From the NCBI RefSeq assembly GCF_000737765.1, contig NZ_JPRI01000012.1, positions 372,001 to 436,000 of the forward strand: DNA of 64,000 bases. The letters are read 5' to 3'. Positions 17,778-26,469 of the stretch are shown here, one piece after another. Below the pieces are notes generated by a model. That model made no database searches. It was not told where the DNA came from and worked only from the letters and a program-made list of their open reading frames with translations. The number at the start of each line of letters is the position of its first letter. Position 1 is the stretch's first letter. This stretch comes from Chryseobacterium vrystaatense (lineage in GTDB: Bacteria; Bacteroidota; Bacteroidia; Flavobacteriales; Weeksellaceae). The translations under genes were made by a program, and so were the position numbers.

Positions 17778-17796
17778 TACAGCAAATTATTAAAAC

Positions 17797-18189
17797 ATGA
17801 ACTACCATAGCAGAAAATGGGTTAAACCCGAAGATCTGAACCCCAATCACTCTCTTTTCGGAGGAAGACTTTTACAGTGGATCGATGAAGAGGCAGCTCT
17901 TTACGCAATCATTCAATTGGAAAATACCAAAGTAGTAACAAAATTTATTTCAGAGATCAATTTTGTAAGCTCAGCTAAGCAGGGTGATATTATAGAAATA
18001 GGCATTGAGGCGACCCACTTCGGATCTTCATCTGTTACCTTAAAATGTGATGTACGAAACAAAATGACTCACCAAACCATCATTACCGTAGACAAGATTG
18101 TAATGGTTAATCTGGACATTGACGGAAATCCCGCCCCCCATGGGAAAACTCAGATTGAATTTGTAAAAGACAGACTGAGCAAGCCATGA
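17797..18189 (+). CDS. Hotdog-fold acyl-CoA thioesterase
   Basis: 130-residue cytoplasmic enzyme of the BACH/YciA type that hydrolyses acyl-CoA to free acid and CoA. The signature NHSLFGGRLLQWIDEEAALYA, given here as NHSLFGGRLLQW and IDEEAALYA, carries the expected Asn and Asp near residues 17 and 31. The GSSSVTLKCDVRNKMTHQ region forms the usual central strand. Single hotdog domain, so probably a hexamer of three dimers. Its stop overlaps the ATG of the HMA-AraC regulator by 4 nt, implying translational coupling with a metal-type regulator, which is an unexpected pairing. Substrate chain length cannot be read. Confidence 0.88.
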   Translation: MNYHSRKWVKPEDLNPNHSLFGGRLLQWIDEEAALYAIIQLENTKVVTKFISEINFVSSAKQGDIIEIGIEATHFGSSSVTLKCDVRNKMTHQTIITVDKIVMVNLDIDGNPAPHGKTQIEFVKDRLSKP

Positions 18190-18746
18190 AAATTTTCATT
18201 AAAAACATGGTGTGCAACCGCTGTATCACAGCGGTGGAAAAAATTTTCAGCGACGCAGATATAGCAATACATTCTATCAAGTTGGGAGAAATCGAGACAG
18301 AAACTGATATTCCTGCAGAAAAAATGGCGGCTGTAGAAAAAAGTCTTCTTGAAACGGGCTTTGAAAGGATCATGGATTCTGCTCACCAGCTTGTCGATAA
18401 GATTAAAAATATCATCATCGTTAAGATCAGTGAGCTCGACGTCGATGAAAATTTTCTTCTGTCTGAATTTTTAAGTTCAAAGATTCATAAAGATTATAGT
18501 GCTCTATCCAAGACCTTTTCCCAAAATGAAAATATTACACTTGAGCAGTTTTTTATACTTCACAAAATTGAAAAGGTAAAAGAACTGCTTCTTTATAATG
18601 AATTCACCCTTACCGAAATTGCAGGAAAGCTTGGCTATAAAAGCGTTCAGCATCTCTCATCCCAATTCAGAAATATTACAGGATTTACTCCCACAGAATT
18701 CAAAAAGCTGAAGGACCATCAAAGGAAGACTCTGGATAGCTTCTGA
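18186..18746 (+). CDS. AraC-type regulator fused to an HMA-like metal-binding domain
   Basis: 186 residues. Residues 1-65 look like a heavy-metal-associated (HMA) ferredoxin-like domain: the MVCNRC motif at residues 8-13 gives the CxxC metal site. Residues about 110-180 form an AraC double HTH: QFFILHKIEKVKELL and the second HTH FTLTEIAGKLGYKSVQHLSS ending FRNITGFTPTEF. It is therefore a likely one-component sensor of copper or a similar soft metal. The CopA-type ATPase starts 241 nt downstream on the same strand and is the obvious target. ATG at 18186 overlaps the thioesterase stop. Regulation of copA is inferred from proximity. Confidence 0.82.
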   Translation: MKIFIKNMVCNRCITAVEKIFSDADIAIHSIKLGEIETETDIPAEKMAAVEKSLLETGFERIMDSAHQLVDKIKNIIIVKISELDVDENFLLSEFLSSKIHKDYSALSKTFSQNENITLEQFFILHKIEKVKELLLYNEFTLTEIAGKLGYKSVQHLSSQFRNITGFTPTEFKKLKDHQRKTLDSF

Positions 18747-18987
18747 GTTGGAGGGTTTGAACGTAAAAACATTTAAGCCGTTTAGCTCACCCACTACAAT
18801 AATAAAGGATCAAAAGTCATTATTAAATTCTACATCAAACTTTCCAAACCTCAAATTCTAAGACTCCCCAACCTCGGTTTCTCAAACTCACAAAACACAC
18901 AGAGGCAAAATTCTGTAACTATTATCCTTAAATTTATAACAGCTTTATCAATTCATTTTGGACATTTGCATTATAAATTCAAGGATC

Positions 18988-21846
18988 ATGCAAAGACAAT
19001 ATACTATACTCGGAATGACGTGCTCCGGTTGTCAGAAAAAAATTTCTGAAAAGCTCAACAGCGTTGAGGGAGTAACCGCCGACGTAAATCTGGAAAACAA
19101 TACCGCAACCATTACTTCTGATAAAGATATTGAGCTTTCTGCTTTAAATAATGCTTTAGAAGAAATAGGAAAGTACAGACTTGAAGAACCCGGCAAGCCG
19201 GAAACTGCTTTTGTCAAACCTCAGGACAGGATTTCCCCATCTTCAGTTTATTACTGTCCGATGGAATGTGAAGGAGACAAGGTCTATTTCAAACAGGGTG
19301 AAAGATGTTCGGTTTGCAATATGTATCTGGTTCCTATCGAGGAAAAACATGCTAAAGATCCTAATCACAAACCGACTTATTCTTCTTCCAATTTACCTGA
19401 AAACTTCAAAGAAAGTGTAGGAAAATACTATTGTCCGATGTTCTGCGAAGGAGATAAGGTATACACAGAAAAAGGAGACTGTCCGGTTTGCCATATGCAC
19501 CTGGAAGAAATCACGGACGACCTTGCAAAAAAAGTTTCTTCACAAAACCATCAGCACTCCCATCACCATCATCACGGCAACCATCAGGAAACTCCGAATG
19601 TAACGGATGATATGGCCGGGAAATACTACTGCCCCATGTATTGTGAGGGAGATAAAACATACGATTCTAATGTAGGATGTCCTGTCTGTGGAATGGATCT
19701 GGTAAAATATCCAGAAAAGAAAACAGCCAAATACACCTGCCCCATGCATTCTGAAATCATTCGTGACGAACCCGGAGACTGTCCGATCTGCGGAATGGAT
19801 CTCGTAAGAATGCCCGATAGTGGCGAGGATGAAGAGGATGAAACATACCATATTTTAAAAAAGAAATTCAGTATTTCACTTGCCTTTACAATTCCTGTAT
19901 TTATTCTTTCGATGGGGGGAATGTTCATCAATTTTCCTTTTTCTCATCAAGTACAGGCATTCATCGAACTTGCTTTAACGCTTCCGGTGATGTTTTATTC
20001 CGGATGGTTCCTGCTGAAGAGAGGCTGGGTTTCATTTAAAACGTGGAATTTAAATATGTTCAGCCTGATTGCTTTAGGTGTTGCTGCAGCATTTATCTTC
20101 AGTATTGCGGCATTGGCTTTTCCGGATATCATACCCCACGAAATCCGGGGACACAATCACGAAATTCCACTGTACTTTGAAGCAGTCTGTGTTATTTTAA
20201 CCCTTGTAATTTTGGGACAGCTTATGGAAGCTGCCGCTCATAAAAAAACAGGAAATGCAATCAAAGAACTGATGAATCTTTCTCCAGACGAAGCCAATCT
20301 AATGGTGAACGGAGAAGAAAAAAAAGTTTTGCTTTCCCATGTAAAGATTGGAGATCTGCTGAAAGTAAAACCAGGTGAAAAAATCCCTGTTGACGGAAAG
20401 ATCACGGAGGGAAACTCTTTGGTAGATGAAAGCATGATTACAGGAGAACCTGTACCTGTAGAAAAAAATATAGATGACAGAGTTTCTTCAGGAACAATTA
20501 ATGGAAACAAAGTGTTCATCATGAAAGCGGAAAAAGTAGGCGATGAAACTCTTCTTTCACAAATCATTAAAATGGTGAATGAAGCCAGCCGAAGCAGAGC
20601 CCCGATCCAAAAACTGACCGACAAAGTTTCTAAGGTTTTTGTTCCGGTTGTGATCCTGATTGCGGTTCTCACCTTCGTATTATGGCAGTTCTTCGGACCC
20701 GAAGGAAAAAGAAGTTTATTTGCCTTTGTAAATGCTGTGGCAGTTCTTATTGTAGCCTGTCCGTGTGCTCTTGGTCTTGCAACACCAATGTCGCTGATGG
20801 TAGGAATCGGGAAAGGTGCAAAAAGTGGTATCCTCATCAAAAATGCGGAAGCACTGGAACAAATGCATATAGTAAATGTTCTGATCACTGACAAAACAGG
20901 AACTTTAACGGAAGGGAAACCATCTGTAGAATATATAGAAACGTCAGGAAACGTGGATAAAAATGAACTTTTAAAGCTTGCTTTTTCTCTCAACCAAAAT
21001 TCGGAACACCCTTTATCCAATGCCGTTATTAAAAGAGCAAAAGAAGAGAATCTAACCATAGAAAAAGTAGACCATTTTGAAAACATTTCAGGAAAAGGAG
21101 TCCAGGGAAGCATCAATGGGAAAAAAGTGTATTTAGGAAATGAAAATCTTCTGACTTCCAACAATCTTTCTGTTCCTCAGGCACTAAAAGAAAAAGCAGT
21201 AGAGGTACAGTCAAAAGCACACACCATTTCTTATATCGCAGAGGATAAAAATGTATTGGGATTCATCAGCTTTACAGATAAAATAAAAGACACTTCTAAA
21301 AAAGCAGTTCAGCGTCTGATGAATGAGGGAATTGATGTGATCATGATGACCGGAGACAATGAGCACACAGCAAAAGCTGTCGCTGACGAATTGGGAATCA
21401 AACATTATAAAGCTGGCTGTCTTCCGGAAGATAAACTGAATGAGGTTAAAAGACTACAGCAGCAAGGTAAGATTGTAGCGATGACCGGAGACGGAATCAA
21501 TGACTCTCCTGCTTTGGCACAATCCAATGTAGGAATCGCAATGGGTACCGGAACTGATGTTGCCATGGAAAGCGCAGAGATCACGTTATTAAAAGGAGAT
21601 ATCCTGGGTGTAGCAAAAGCAAAATTACTCAGTGAAAAGCTCCTTAAAAACATCAAGGAAAATCTGTTTTTTGCATTTATCTATAATGTATTGGGTATTC
21701 CGGTAGCGGCAGGATTATTGTATCCTTTCTTTGGAGTCTTGTTATCTCCTATGATCGCAGCAGCTGCAATGAGTGTGAGTTCGCTGTCTGTCATTCTGAA
21801 TTCACTGAGATTAAACTCCGTGGACCTCGAAGCAGATTTAAAATAG
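18988..21846 (+). CDS. copA: Cu+-type P1B ATPase with HMA domain and four extra metal-binding motifs
   Basis: 952 residues from ATG 18988; a TTG at 18958 is less likely. Inner-membrane pump exporting Cu+ using ATP. An N-terminal HMA (GMTCSGC) is followed by four YYCPM...CPVCGM-type modules starting near residues 88, 147, 213 and 249, and a His-rich stretch (HQHSHHHHHGNHQ) after the second. The core has the CPC ion site (Cys near 591), phosphorylated Asp 635 in DKTGTLTEG, the SEHPLS nucleotide-domain motif and GDGINDSPAL. CPC, the YN of FAFIYN and MSVSS in the last helices fit the P1B-1 (copper) group. The preceding HMA-AraC gene probably controls it. Confidence 0.93.
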   Translation: MQRQYTILGMTCSGCQKKISEKLNSVEGVTADVNLENNTATITSDKDIELSALNNALEEIGKYRLEEPGKPETAFVKPQDRISPSSVYYCPMECEGDKVYFKQGERCSVCNMYLVPIEEKHAKDPNHKPTYSSSNLPENFKESVGKYYCPMFCEGDKVYTEKGDCPVCHMHLEEITDDLAKKVSSQNHQHSHHHHHGNHQETPNVTDDMAGKYYCPMYCEGDKTYDSNVGCPVCGMDLVKYPEKKTAKYTCPMHSEIIRDEPGDCPICGMDLVRMPDSGEDEEDETYHILKKKFSISLAFTIPVFILSMGGMFINFPFSHQVQAFIELALTLPVMFYSGWFLLKRGWVSFKTWNLNMFSLIALGVAAAFIFSIAALAFPDIIPHEIRGHNHEIPLYFEAVCVILTLVILGQLMEAAAHKKTGNAIKELMNLSPDEANLMVNGEEKKVLLSHVKIGDLLKVKPGEKIPVDGKITEGNSLVDESMITGEPVPVEKNIDDRVSSGTINGNKVFIMKAEKVGDETLLSQIIKMVNEASRSRAPIQKLTDKVSKVFVPVVILIAVLTFVLWQFFGPEGKRSLFAFVNAVAVLIVACPCALGLATPMSLMVGIGKGAKSGILIKNAEALEQMHIVNVLITDKTGTLTEGKPSVEYIETSGNVDKNELLKLAFSLNQNSEHPLSNAVIKRAKEENLTIEKVDHFENISGKGVQGSINGKKVYLGNENLLTSNNLSVPQALKEKAVEVQSKAHTISYIAEDKNVLGFISFTDKIKDTSKKAVQRLMNEGIDVIMMTGDNEHTAKAVADELGIKHYKAGCLPEDKLNEVKRLQQQGKIVAMTGDGINDSPALAQSNVGIAMGTGTDVAMESAEITLLKGDILGVAKAKLLSEKLLKNIKENLFFAFIYNVLGIPVAAGLLYPFFGVLLSPMIAAAAMSVSSLSVILNSLRLNSVDLEADLK

Positions 21847-21853
21847 AAAAATT

Positions 21854-22582
21854 ATGAAAAAAGAAAGTCTTTACATTGGATGTTCGGGATTTTATAATAA
21901 CGACTGGAAAGGGTCGCTATACCCTGAAACTGCCCAAAGTAAAGACTTTCTTATATTATACTCTAGTGTTTTCAATTCGGTCGAGATCAATTCTACATTT
22001 TATAGAAAACCGACGGCTAAAACGCTTTTAAAATGGCATGATGAGACGCCTGATGATTTTAAATTCTTCATCAAAATCCCAAAGGCAATTTCCCATGAAA
22101 AGCGCCTTAAAGATTCGAAAGAAGATATTTCAGAATTCTGTTCCCATATTGAAACTCATTTAAAAGAAAAACTTTCAGGTTTCCTGTATCAGTTTCCCCC
22201 TTCTTTCAAAAAATCACAGGAAAATATTGATCTTATCTTAAGCAATATTAATGTTAATTATTTAAACGTTATTGAATTTCGTCATGAATCGTGGTGGAAT
22301 GATGAAGTGTTCAAGCTTTTAAAAGAAAATAATATCATATTTTCTGGAGTAAGCTTTCCGGGAAACCTTCCCGAGGAATTGATCATCAACCATCCGGATT
22401 ATTTATATTACAGACTTCATGGAAAACCAGTTCTCTATAAATCCGAATACAGTCCTGAGTTCATCGATACTCTTGCTGAAAAAATCGCTGGTTCGGACCG
22501 AAAAGCATTTATATTTTTTAATAATACCTGGGGCACTGCCGCCATTAAAAATGCGCTTTATTTAAAGGGAATTTTAGAATAA
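21854..22582 (+). CDS. DUF72 domain-containing protein
   Basis: 242 residues of the DUF72 family (TIM-barrel, function unknown). Family marks: YIGCSGFYNNDWKGSLYPE at the start, FNSVEINSTFYRKPT, the IKIPKAISHEKRL block, FLYQFPPSF, and YYRLHGKP with IFFNNTW near the end. Cytoplasmic. The ATG lies 8 nt after the copA stop, so it may be co-transcribed with copA, though no copper role for DUF72 is known to me. Length is typical. Confidence 0.9.
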   Translation: MKKESLYIGCSGFYNNDWKGSLYPETAQSKDFLILYSSVFNSVEINSTFYRKPTAKTLLKWHDETPDDFKFFIKIPKAISHEKRLKDSKEDISEFCSHIETHLKEKLSGFLYQFPPSFKKSQENIDLILSNINVNYLNVIEFRHESWWNDEVFKLLKENNIIFSGVSFPGNLPEELIINHPDYLYYRLHGKPVLYKSEYSPEFIDTLAEKIAGSDRKAFIFFNNTWGTAAIKNALYLKGILE

Positions 22583-22586
22583 AAGG

Positions 22587-22814
22587 CTATTTTTCTATTA
22601 AAACGTCCACATTTATTGACGGTTCACCGACGGAATATTTATTCCATTCTCCAAAATAGTTTCTGTAAAACGTATTTTTTGAAAACGCAAAAATATTACC
22701 GCCGAGAAAAAGTTTACCTTTAAAATCTTCGGAAGCACGTACGGAAATAAAGAAATCTCCATTCAGCCAGATATTTTTATCAATAAAAAAGACCACCTGA
22801 GTAGGTAGCCTTTT
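22587..22814 (-). pseudogene. C-terminal remnant of a carboxypeptidase-regulatory-like protein gene
   Basis: An open frame without a proper ATG (only GTG at 22796) begins right after an in-frame TAG at 22815-22817 and runs to 22587. The 69-75 residues (IWLNGDFFISVRASED, KLFLGGNIFAFSKN, TFYRNYFGEWNKYSVGEPSI) resemble the C-terminal beta-strand region of Bacteroidota proteins that begin with a CarboxypepD_reg-like domain. The upstream part is missing: the sequence stops making sense at about 22814, only 19 nt from the end of the tail-spike-like gene. I read it as a gene cut off by a rearrangement at that junction. The family match is by eye only. Confidence 0.5.
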
Positions 22815-22832
22815 CTATTATATGTTTATGAT

Positions 22833-24392
22833 TTATGAAGAAATAACTCCACTGGCTCGTAATTTACTTAGCAGATTATTATAATCCTGGACCAATTCAC
22901 TTATTGTCGTTGCCGTTGAATCTGGTACTGCAGCTGCCTTTGTAGGAACACTCTCCCATCCTGTCCCGTCGGTATTACTGGTTTTAGAAAACATAGACTG
23001 CCCTTTACCTCCTGCTCTATTAAGATAAATACTTCCAGGTAAAGCATCTAAAGAAGGAGTTCCACTTCCTCTGAAAACACCTCGATATATTCCATTTTCG
23101 CTGTCTTCAAGTAGTAAATTACCAAAGTAATTAATATCACCTTTAGTTTTTATATTACCTATCCCATCAAGAGCAAATGTCATGACTTTCTGAGAATCTC
23201 TGGAGATTAAAGTATTATTGTTACTTGACGAAGCATTCTGCAAATCCAATGTTGGATAACTGGAGGCATTTTTTGCAACTTCTCCCGTAATGGTCTGATA
23301 GCTACTTAATCCATCATCTTGAATATTTGACGAATTAACGTTAAATCCGTTTCCTAAGATCTGACACCTTAGAGATTTTTCTGTAAAATTAATTTTATAA
23401 TTAGCTGTATTATTTCCATTTTCCAATCTGGGATGCATGATCAAATTAGACTCTCCATTCATTTCAACAGCTACAGCTTCTTTATGATTATCTTCTAAAG
23501 AAGGACAGATAAATCTGTTATTATTTAAAACATTAATTGCATGATGGCAAACCATAATATTTCTTGTTTCAGCACCACCTGGAAAAGTTGAAGTATGATT
23601 GAATGTTCCTCCTATAAAAATATTCTCATTTACATATCCACCTTCAGCTTTTAGAATAACGTTTATCTTAGAATCATGATGGAAACCCAGAACAAAAGTA
23701 TTATATGAAAGTCCTCCATTTCCAAAGTTTGAATAAAACATAATCCCATACTTAGATCCGTATGTTTTTTTAAAAGTTCCCTTCGAAGAATGCAGATCAA
23801 CAACTTTTATACAACATAACTCGCTGTCGAATATCCCGTTGGGACGATAAGCAGCTAATCCGGCACCTTCTATTGAATAGGCATTTCTATTATAGGTTGC
23901 TTCTTCCGAATCACCTTTTTTCTTTAAGCAGCCAATTACAATCTCTGCCTGTGGACCCAGTATAAATTCTCCATCAAAAATAAATGTTGATGAATTTGGT
24001 AAATTAAACATAATTTCCTCCGTCACATAAGATCCACCTACTGGCTGTATAAACTTTCCTGGAGCATTTCTGTTTCGTAAATAATCTATCGCATTAATAT
24101 AAGACTTAGAGTCATCCGTGATTGTATCCAATTTAGCTCCAAAATAACGAACATTCACTTCACCTCCAAAGTTATGTTCCATTTTTAAATTTCCAACATT
24201 TATAACACTTCCTCCATCATCAGGAGCAGTTGTAGTTGACAAATAATAAATAATTGGATCTGGAGTATCCCCCTTTATATGATACCCTAATACTTGGACT
24301 CCAATTGCCACACCAGTTTGGAGATCATTGATTTCTGATAAGGAAAGGGATACCATTTCAGCTATAGTTGACTTAATAATTAAATGAGCCAT
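22833..24392 (-). CDS. Orphan phage tail-spike-like / beta-helix protein
   Basis: 519 residues, no signal peptide. Residues about 85-370 look like a right-handed parallel beta-helix of the pectate-lyase type, opening with GGEVNVRYFGAKLDTITDDS, the usual tail-spike entry sequence. The C-terminus (GTPSLDALPGSIYLNRAGGK, then SKTSNTDGTGWESV and TISELVQDYNNLLSKLRASG) resembles the ends of phage or injection-particle fibres of Bacteroidota. No other phage gene is within reach. It may be a surface-sugar-degrading depolymerase carried as a lone cargo gene. The enzymatic role is inference; catalytic residues cannot be picked by eye. Confidence 0.6.
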   Translation of the reverse strand: MAHLIIKSTIAEMVSLSLSEINDLQTGVAIGVQVLGYHIKGDTPDPIIYYLSTTTAPDDGGSVINVGNLKMEHNFGGEVNVRYFGAKLDTITDDSKSYINAIDYLRNRNAPGKFIQPVGGSYVTEEIMFNLPNSSTFIFDGEFILGPQAEIVIGCLKKKGDSEEATYNRNAYSIEGAGLAAYRPNGIFDSELCCIKVVDLHSSKGTFKKTYGSKYGIMFYSNFGNGGLSYNTFVLGFHHDSKINVILKAEGGYVNENIFIGGTFNHTSTFPGGAETRNIMVCHHAINVLNNNRFICPSLEDNHKEAVAVEMNGESNLIMHPRLENGNNTANYKINFTEKSLRCQILGNGFNVNSSNIQDDGLSSYQTITGEVAKNASSYPTLDLQNASSSNNNTLISRDSQKVMTFALDGIGNIKTKGDINYFGNLLLEDSENGIYRGVFRGSGTPSLDALPGSIYLNRAGGKGQSMFSKTSNTDGTGWESVPTKAAAVPDSTATTISELVQDYNNLLSKLRASGVISS

Positions 24393-24760
24393 AATTTAAA
24401 TTTAATATTTTGTTAGTTTATAAAACAGAAAGGTAATATTTTTTCACCATGTGTAGAGTAATAATACTGTGTTATTTTTTTACTTTTATTTAGTGTCTAC
24501 AAAATAATTCCCTCACAATAGAAGAATAAAGAAACCTCAATAAAAAACCTGAAATCACATGAAATACAAAATTATAAATGTTAAAATTATAGAATTACAA
24601 AACATAATTTTCAGACCACTAATTTTTCTGAAACACCCTTTAAAATAAAGTTCTTAAAATAAAATTAAAAAGCCGGTTTTTAAGAAATACTGGCATATAT
24701 TTTGTTAACATTTCAGCAATAATTTAACGATTTTTAACTATCTAAATCTCCATTATCTTT
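24393..24760. other. AT-rich intergenic region
   Basis: 368 nt between the tail-spike-like gene and the divergent deacetylase. Very AT-rich. No open frame, RNA gene or strong hairpin seen; it must hold both promoters. Confidence 0.4.
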
Positions 24761-25627
24761 ATGAGAAAAAAATTTGGGGGAAAGTCAAGAAAGATGACTT
24801 TTCTTGGGATGACTGCATTGATGAGTGCGGCCTCAATTGTATTCAACGGCTGTGACAGCAAAACAGACGTGAAAGAGTTTGAAAAAATGACCTTACAGGA
24901 ACATCCCGCTGTACAAACGGCTCCCAAAATAGATGATGACGATGTAGAATCTGATAAAAGAATTATCTACCTTACTTTTGATGACGGCCCTAACCAGGGA
25001 ACTGAAAATCTCCTTAAAATTTTAAATAAAAGAAATGTTTGTGCCACGGCCTTTCTGGTAGGAAAACATGCCTATGGAAGCAAGAGACAAAAGGATGATA
25101 TGGAGCTTTTGAAAAACAATCCCCTCATCGAACTTGCCAACCATAGCTTTAGCCATGCCCACAATAAATACACCGACTTTTACAAAAATGCAGATGCGGT
25201 TGTCCGTGATTTTGACATTGCTAAAGACAGCCTCAAACTCTATGATAAAATAGCCAGAACTCCCGGCAGAAATATCTGGAGGCTCAACAACATTAATGTT
25301 ACTGATATTAAAAGTTCTACCGATGCAGCCAACGGCCTCAGAAAAGCAGGTTATAAAGTAATCGGATGGGATCTCGAATGGAGACCTTCTCAAAAGATGA
25401 CACTGAAAGGAAGTCATGAAGCAATGATCAGGAAAGTAGACAGCATTTTCCTTAACGATCTCGAAAAAACTTCAAGACATCTAGTTTTTCTTACCCATGA
25501 TCAGTATCTGAGAGATGCAGATTCTATTAATGAGCTGGATATGTTTATTGAGAAGCTTCAGAAAAGCAACAAGTTTGTGTTCAGAAAAATTTCCCAATAT
25601 CCGAAAATGAATGATATTCTTAATTAA
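24761..25627 (+). CDS. Polysaccharide deacetylase (NodB) family lipoprotein
   Basis: 288 residues. A lipoprotein-like signal ends at IVFNGC near residue 28, so the enzyme is likely membrane-anchored in the periplasm or at the surface. NodB motif 1 is LTFDDGPNQGT (catalytic base and metal Asp), motif 2 is ANHSFSHAH (metal His pair), motif 3 includes RTPGRN, and FLTHDQYLRD near the end provides a late motif. Members remove N- or O-acetyl groups from chitin-like, peptidoglycan or exopolysaccharide chains. The fold is complete though compact. Single gene, followed by 126 nt to yggS. Confidence 0.87.
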   Translation: MRKKFGGKSRKMTFLGMTALMSAASIVFNGCDSKTDVKEFEKMTLQEHPAVQTAPKIDDDDVESDKRIIYLTFDDGPNQGTENLLKILNKRNVCATAFLVGKHAYGSKRQKDDMELLKNNPLIELANHSFSHAHNKYTDFYKNADAVVRDFDIAKDSLKLYDKIARTPGRNIWRLNNINVTDIKSSTDAANGLRKAGYKVIGWDLEWRPSQKMTLKGSHEAMIRKVDSIFLNDLEKTSRHLVFLTHDQYLRDADSINELDMFIEKLQKSNKFVFRKISQYPKMNDILN

Positions 25628-25753
25628 TCTATCAGTGTAACGATGCTCCAAGTATCTATATTACATTGATACTAAACTGATAATTAGCAACAGCTCACAA
25701 CAATTTTACAGATTAATTAGTTTTTTGCTTTTAAAATTCAGAAATTTGCATTT

Positions 25754-26413
25754 ATGGATCTTAAAGAAAATTATACATCGATAAAAAATCAACTTCCGCC
25801 TGGTGTCCAGCTGGTAGCAGTTTCAAAAATGCATCCGGCTGAAGCCGTTCAGGAGGTTTATAATCTGGGGCAGAAAGTCTTTGGTGAAAACAAAGTTCAG
25901 GAACTGATGGAGAAGCATCCACTCCTGCCACAGGATATCCAATGGCATCTGATCGGACATCTGCAGACGAATAAAGTAAAATATATAGCTCCGTTTATTG
26001 ACACCATCCAAAGTGTAGATTCTGAAAAACTTCTTGCAGAGATCAGTAAAGAAGCAGGAAAGCACGGAAGAACCATTAAAGTACTTCTTCAGGTAAAGAT
26101 CGCTGCTGAGGAGAGCAAATTTGGGTTTGAAATTTCAGAAGCAAAAGCATTGTTTCAAAAGTATCTTGACGGAGGATTTCCTGATACCGAAGTTACCGGA
26201 CTTATGGGAATGGCTACATTTACTGATGATAAGGAGCAGGTAAAAGGAGAATTTTTAATATTAAAAGGACTTTTTGATGAATTAAATCGATTGAAAACCC
26301 TGGAAACTTTATCTATGGGAATGAGTGATGATTTCCCGACTGCCATTGAATGCGGTGCCAATTCTGTAAGAGTTGGATCTGCTATTTTCGGCAGAAGAGA
26401 TTACTCAAAATAG
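25754..26413 (+). CDS. yggS: YggS-family PLP homeostasis protein
   Basis: 219-residue cytoplasmic PLP-binding protein that buffers pyridoxal phosphate; no enzyme activity is established for the family. The PLP lysine lies in LVAVSKMHP near residue 28; FGENKVQELMEKHPLLP, IQWHLIGHLQTNKVK, the GLMGMATFTDD block, LSMGMSDDFPTAIECGANSVR and VGSAIFGRRDY follow in family order (each cut to short pieces here). Start at ATG 25754 fits homologues. A GAAATTTG element ends only 5 nt before the ATG, which hints at a leaderless message. Confidence 0.93.
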   Translation: MDLKENYTSIKNQLPPGVQLVAVSKMHPAEAVQEVYNLGQKVFGENKVQELMEKHPLLPQDIQWHLIGHLQTNKVKYIAPFIDTIQSVDSEKLLAEISKEAGKHGRTIKVLLQVKIAAEESKFGFEISEAKALFQKYLDGGFPDTEVTGLMGMATFTDDKEQVKGEFLILKGLFDELNRLKTLETLSMGMSDDFPTAIECGANSVRVGSAIFGRRDYSK

Positions 26414-26431
26414 TATATTTAGGTATGGTTT

Positions 26432-26464
26432 TTGCTAATAATTGAATCAAAAAATCTAAATTTG
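26432..26464 (+). promoter_or_regulatory. Promoter abutting the NtrC-type regulator start codon
   Basis: TTG 26432-26434, 22 nt spacer, TAAATTTG 26457-26464 (perfect). Only 5 nt separate it from the ATG at 26470, so transcription should start at or inside the start codon. Confidence 0.6.
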
Positions 26465-26469
26465 CAACT

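Noticed and set aside
20238..21164. 308-residue minus-strand open frame inside copA
   Set aside because: Lies fully antisense to a conserved ATPase core; composition matches reverse-complement bias rather than a real protein.
22833..24392. Reading the tail-spike-like gene as part of a prophage
   Set aside because: No capsid, portal, integrase, lysis or other structural genes and no attachment-site repeats are present on either side.
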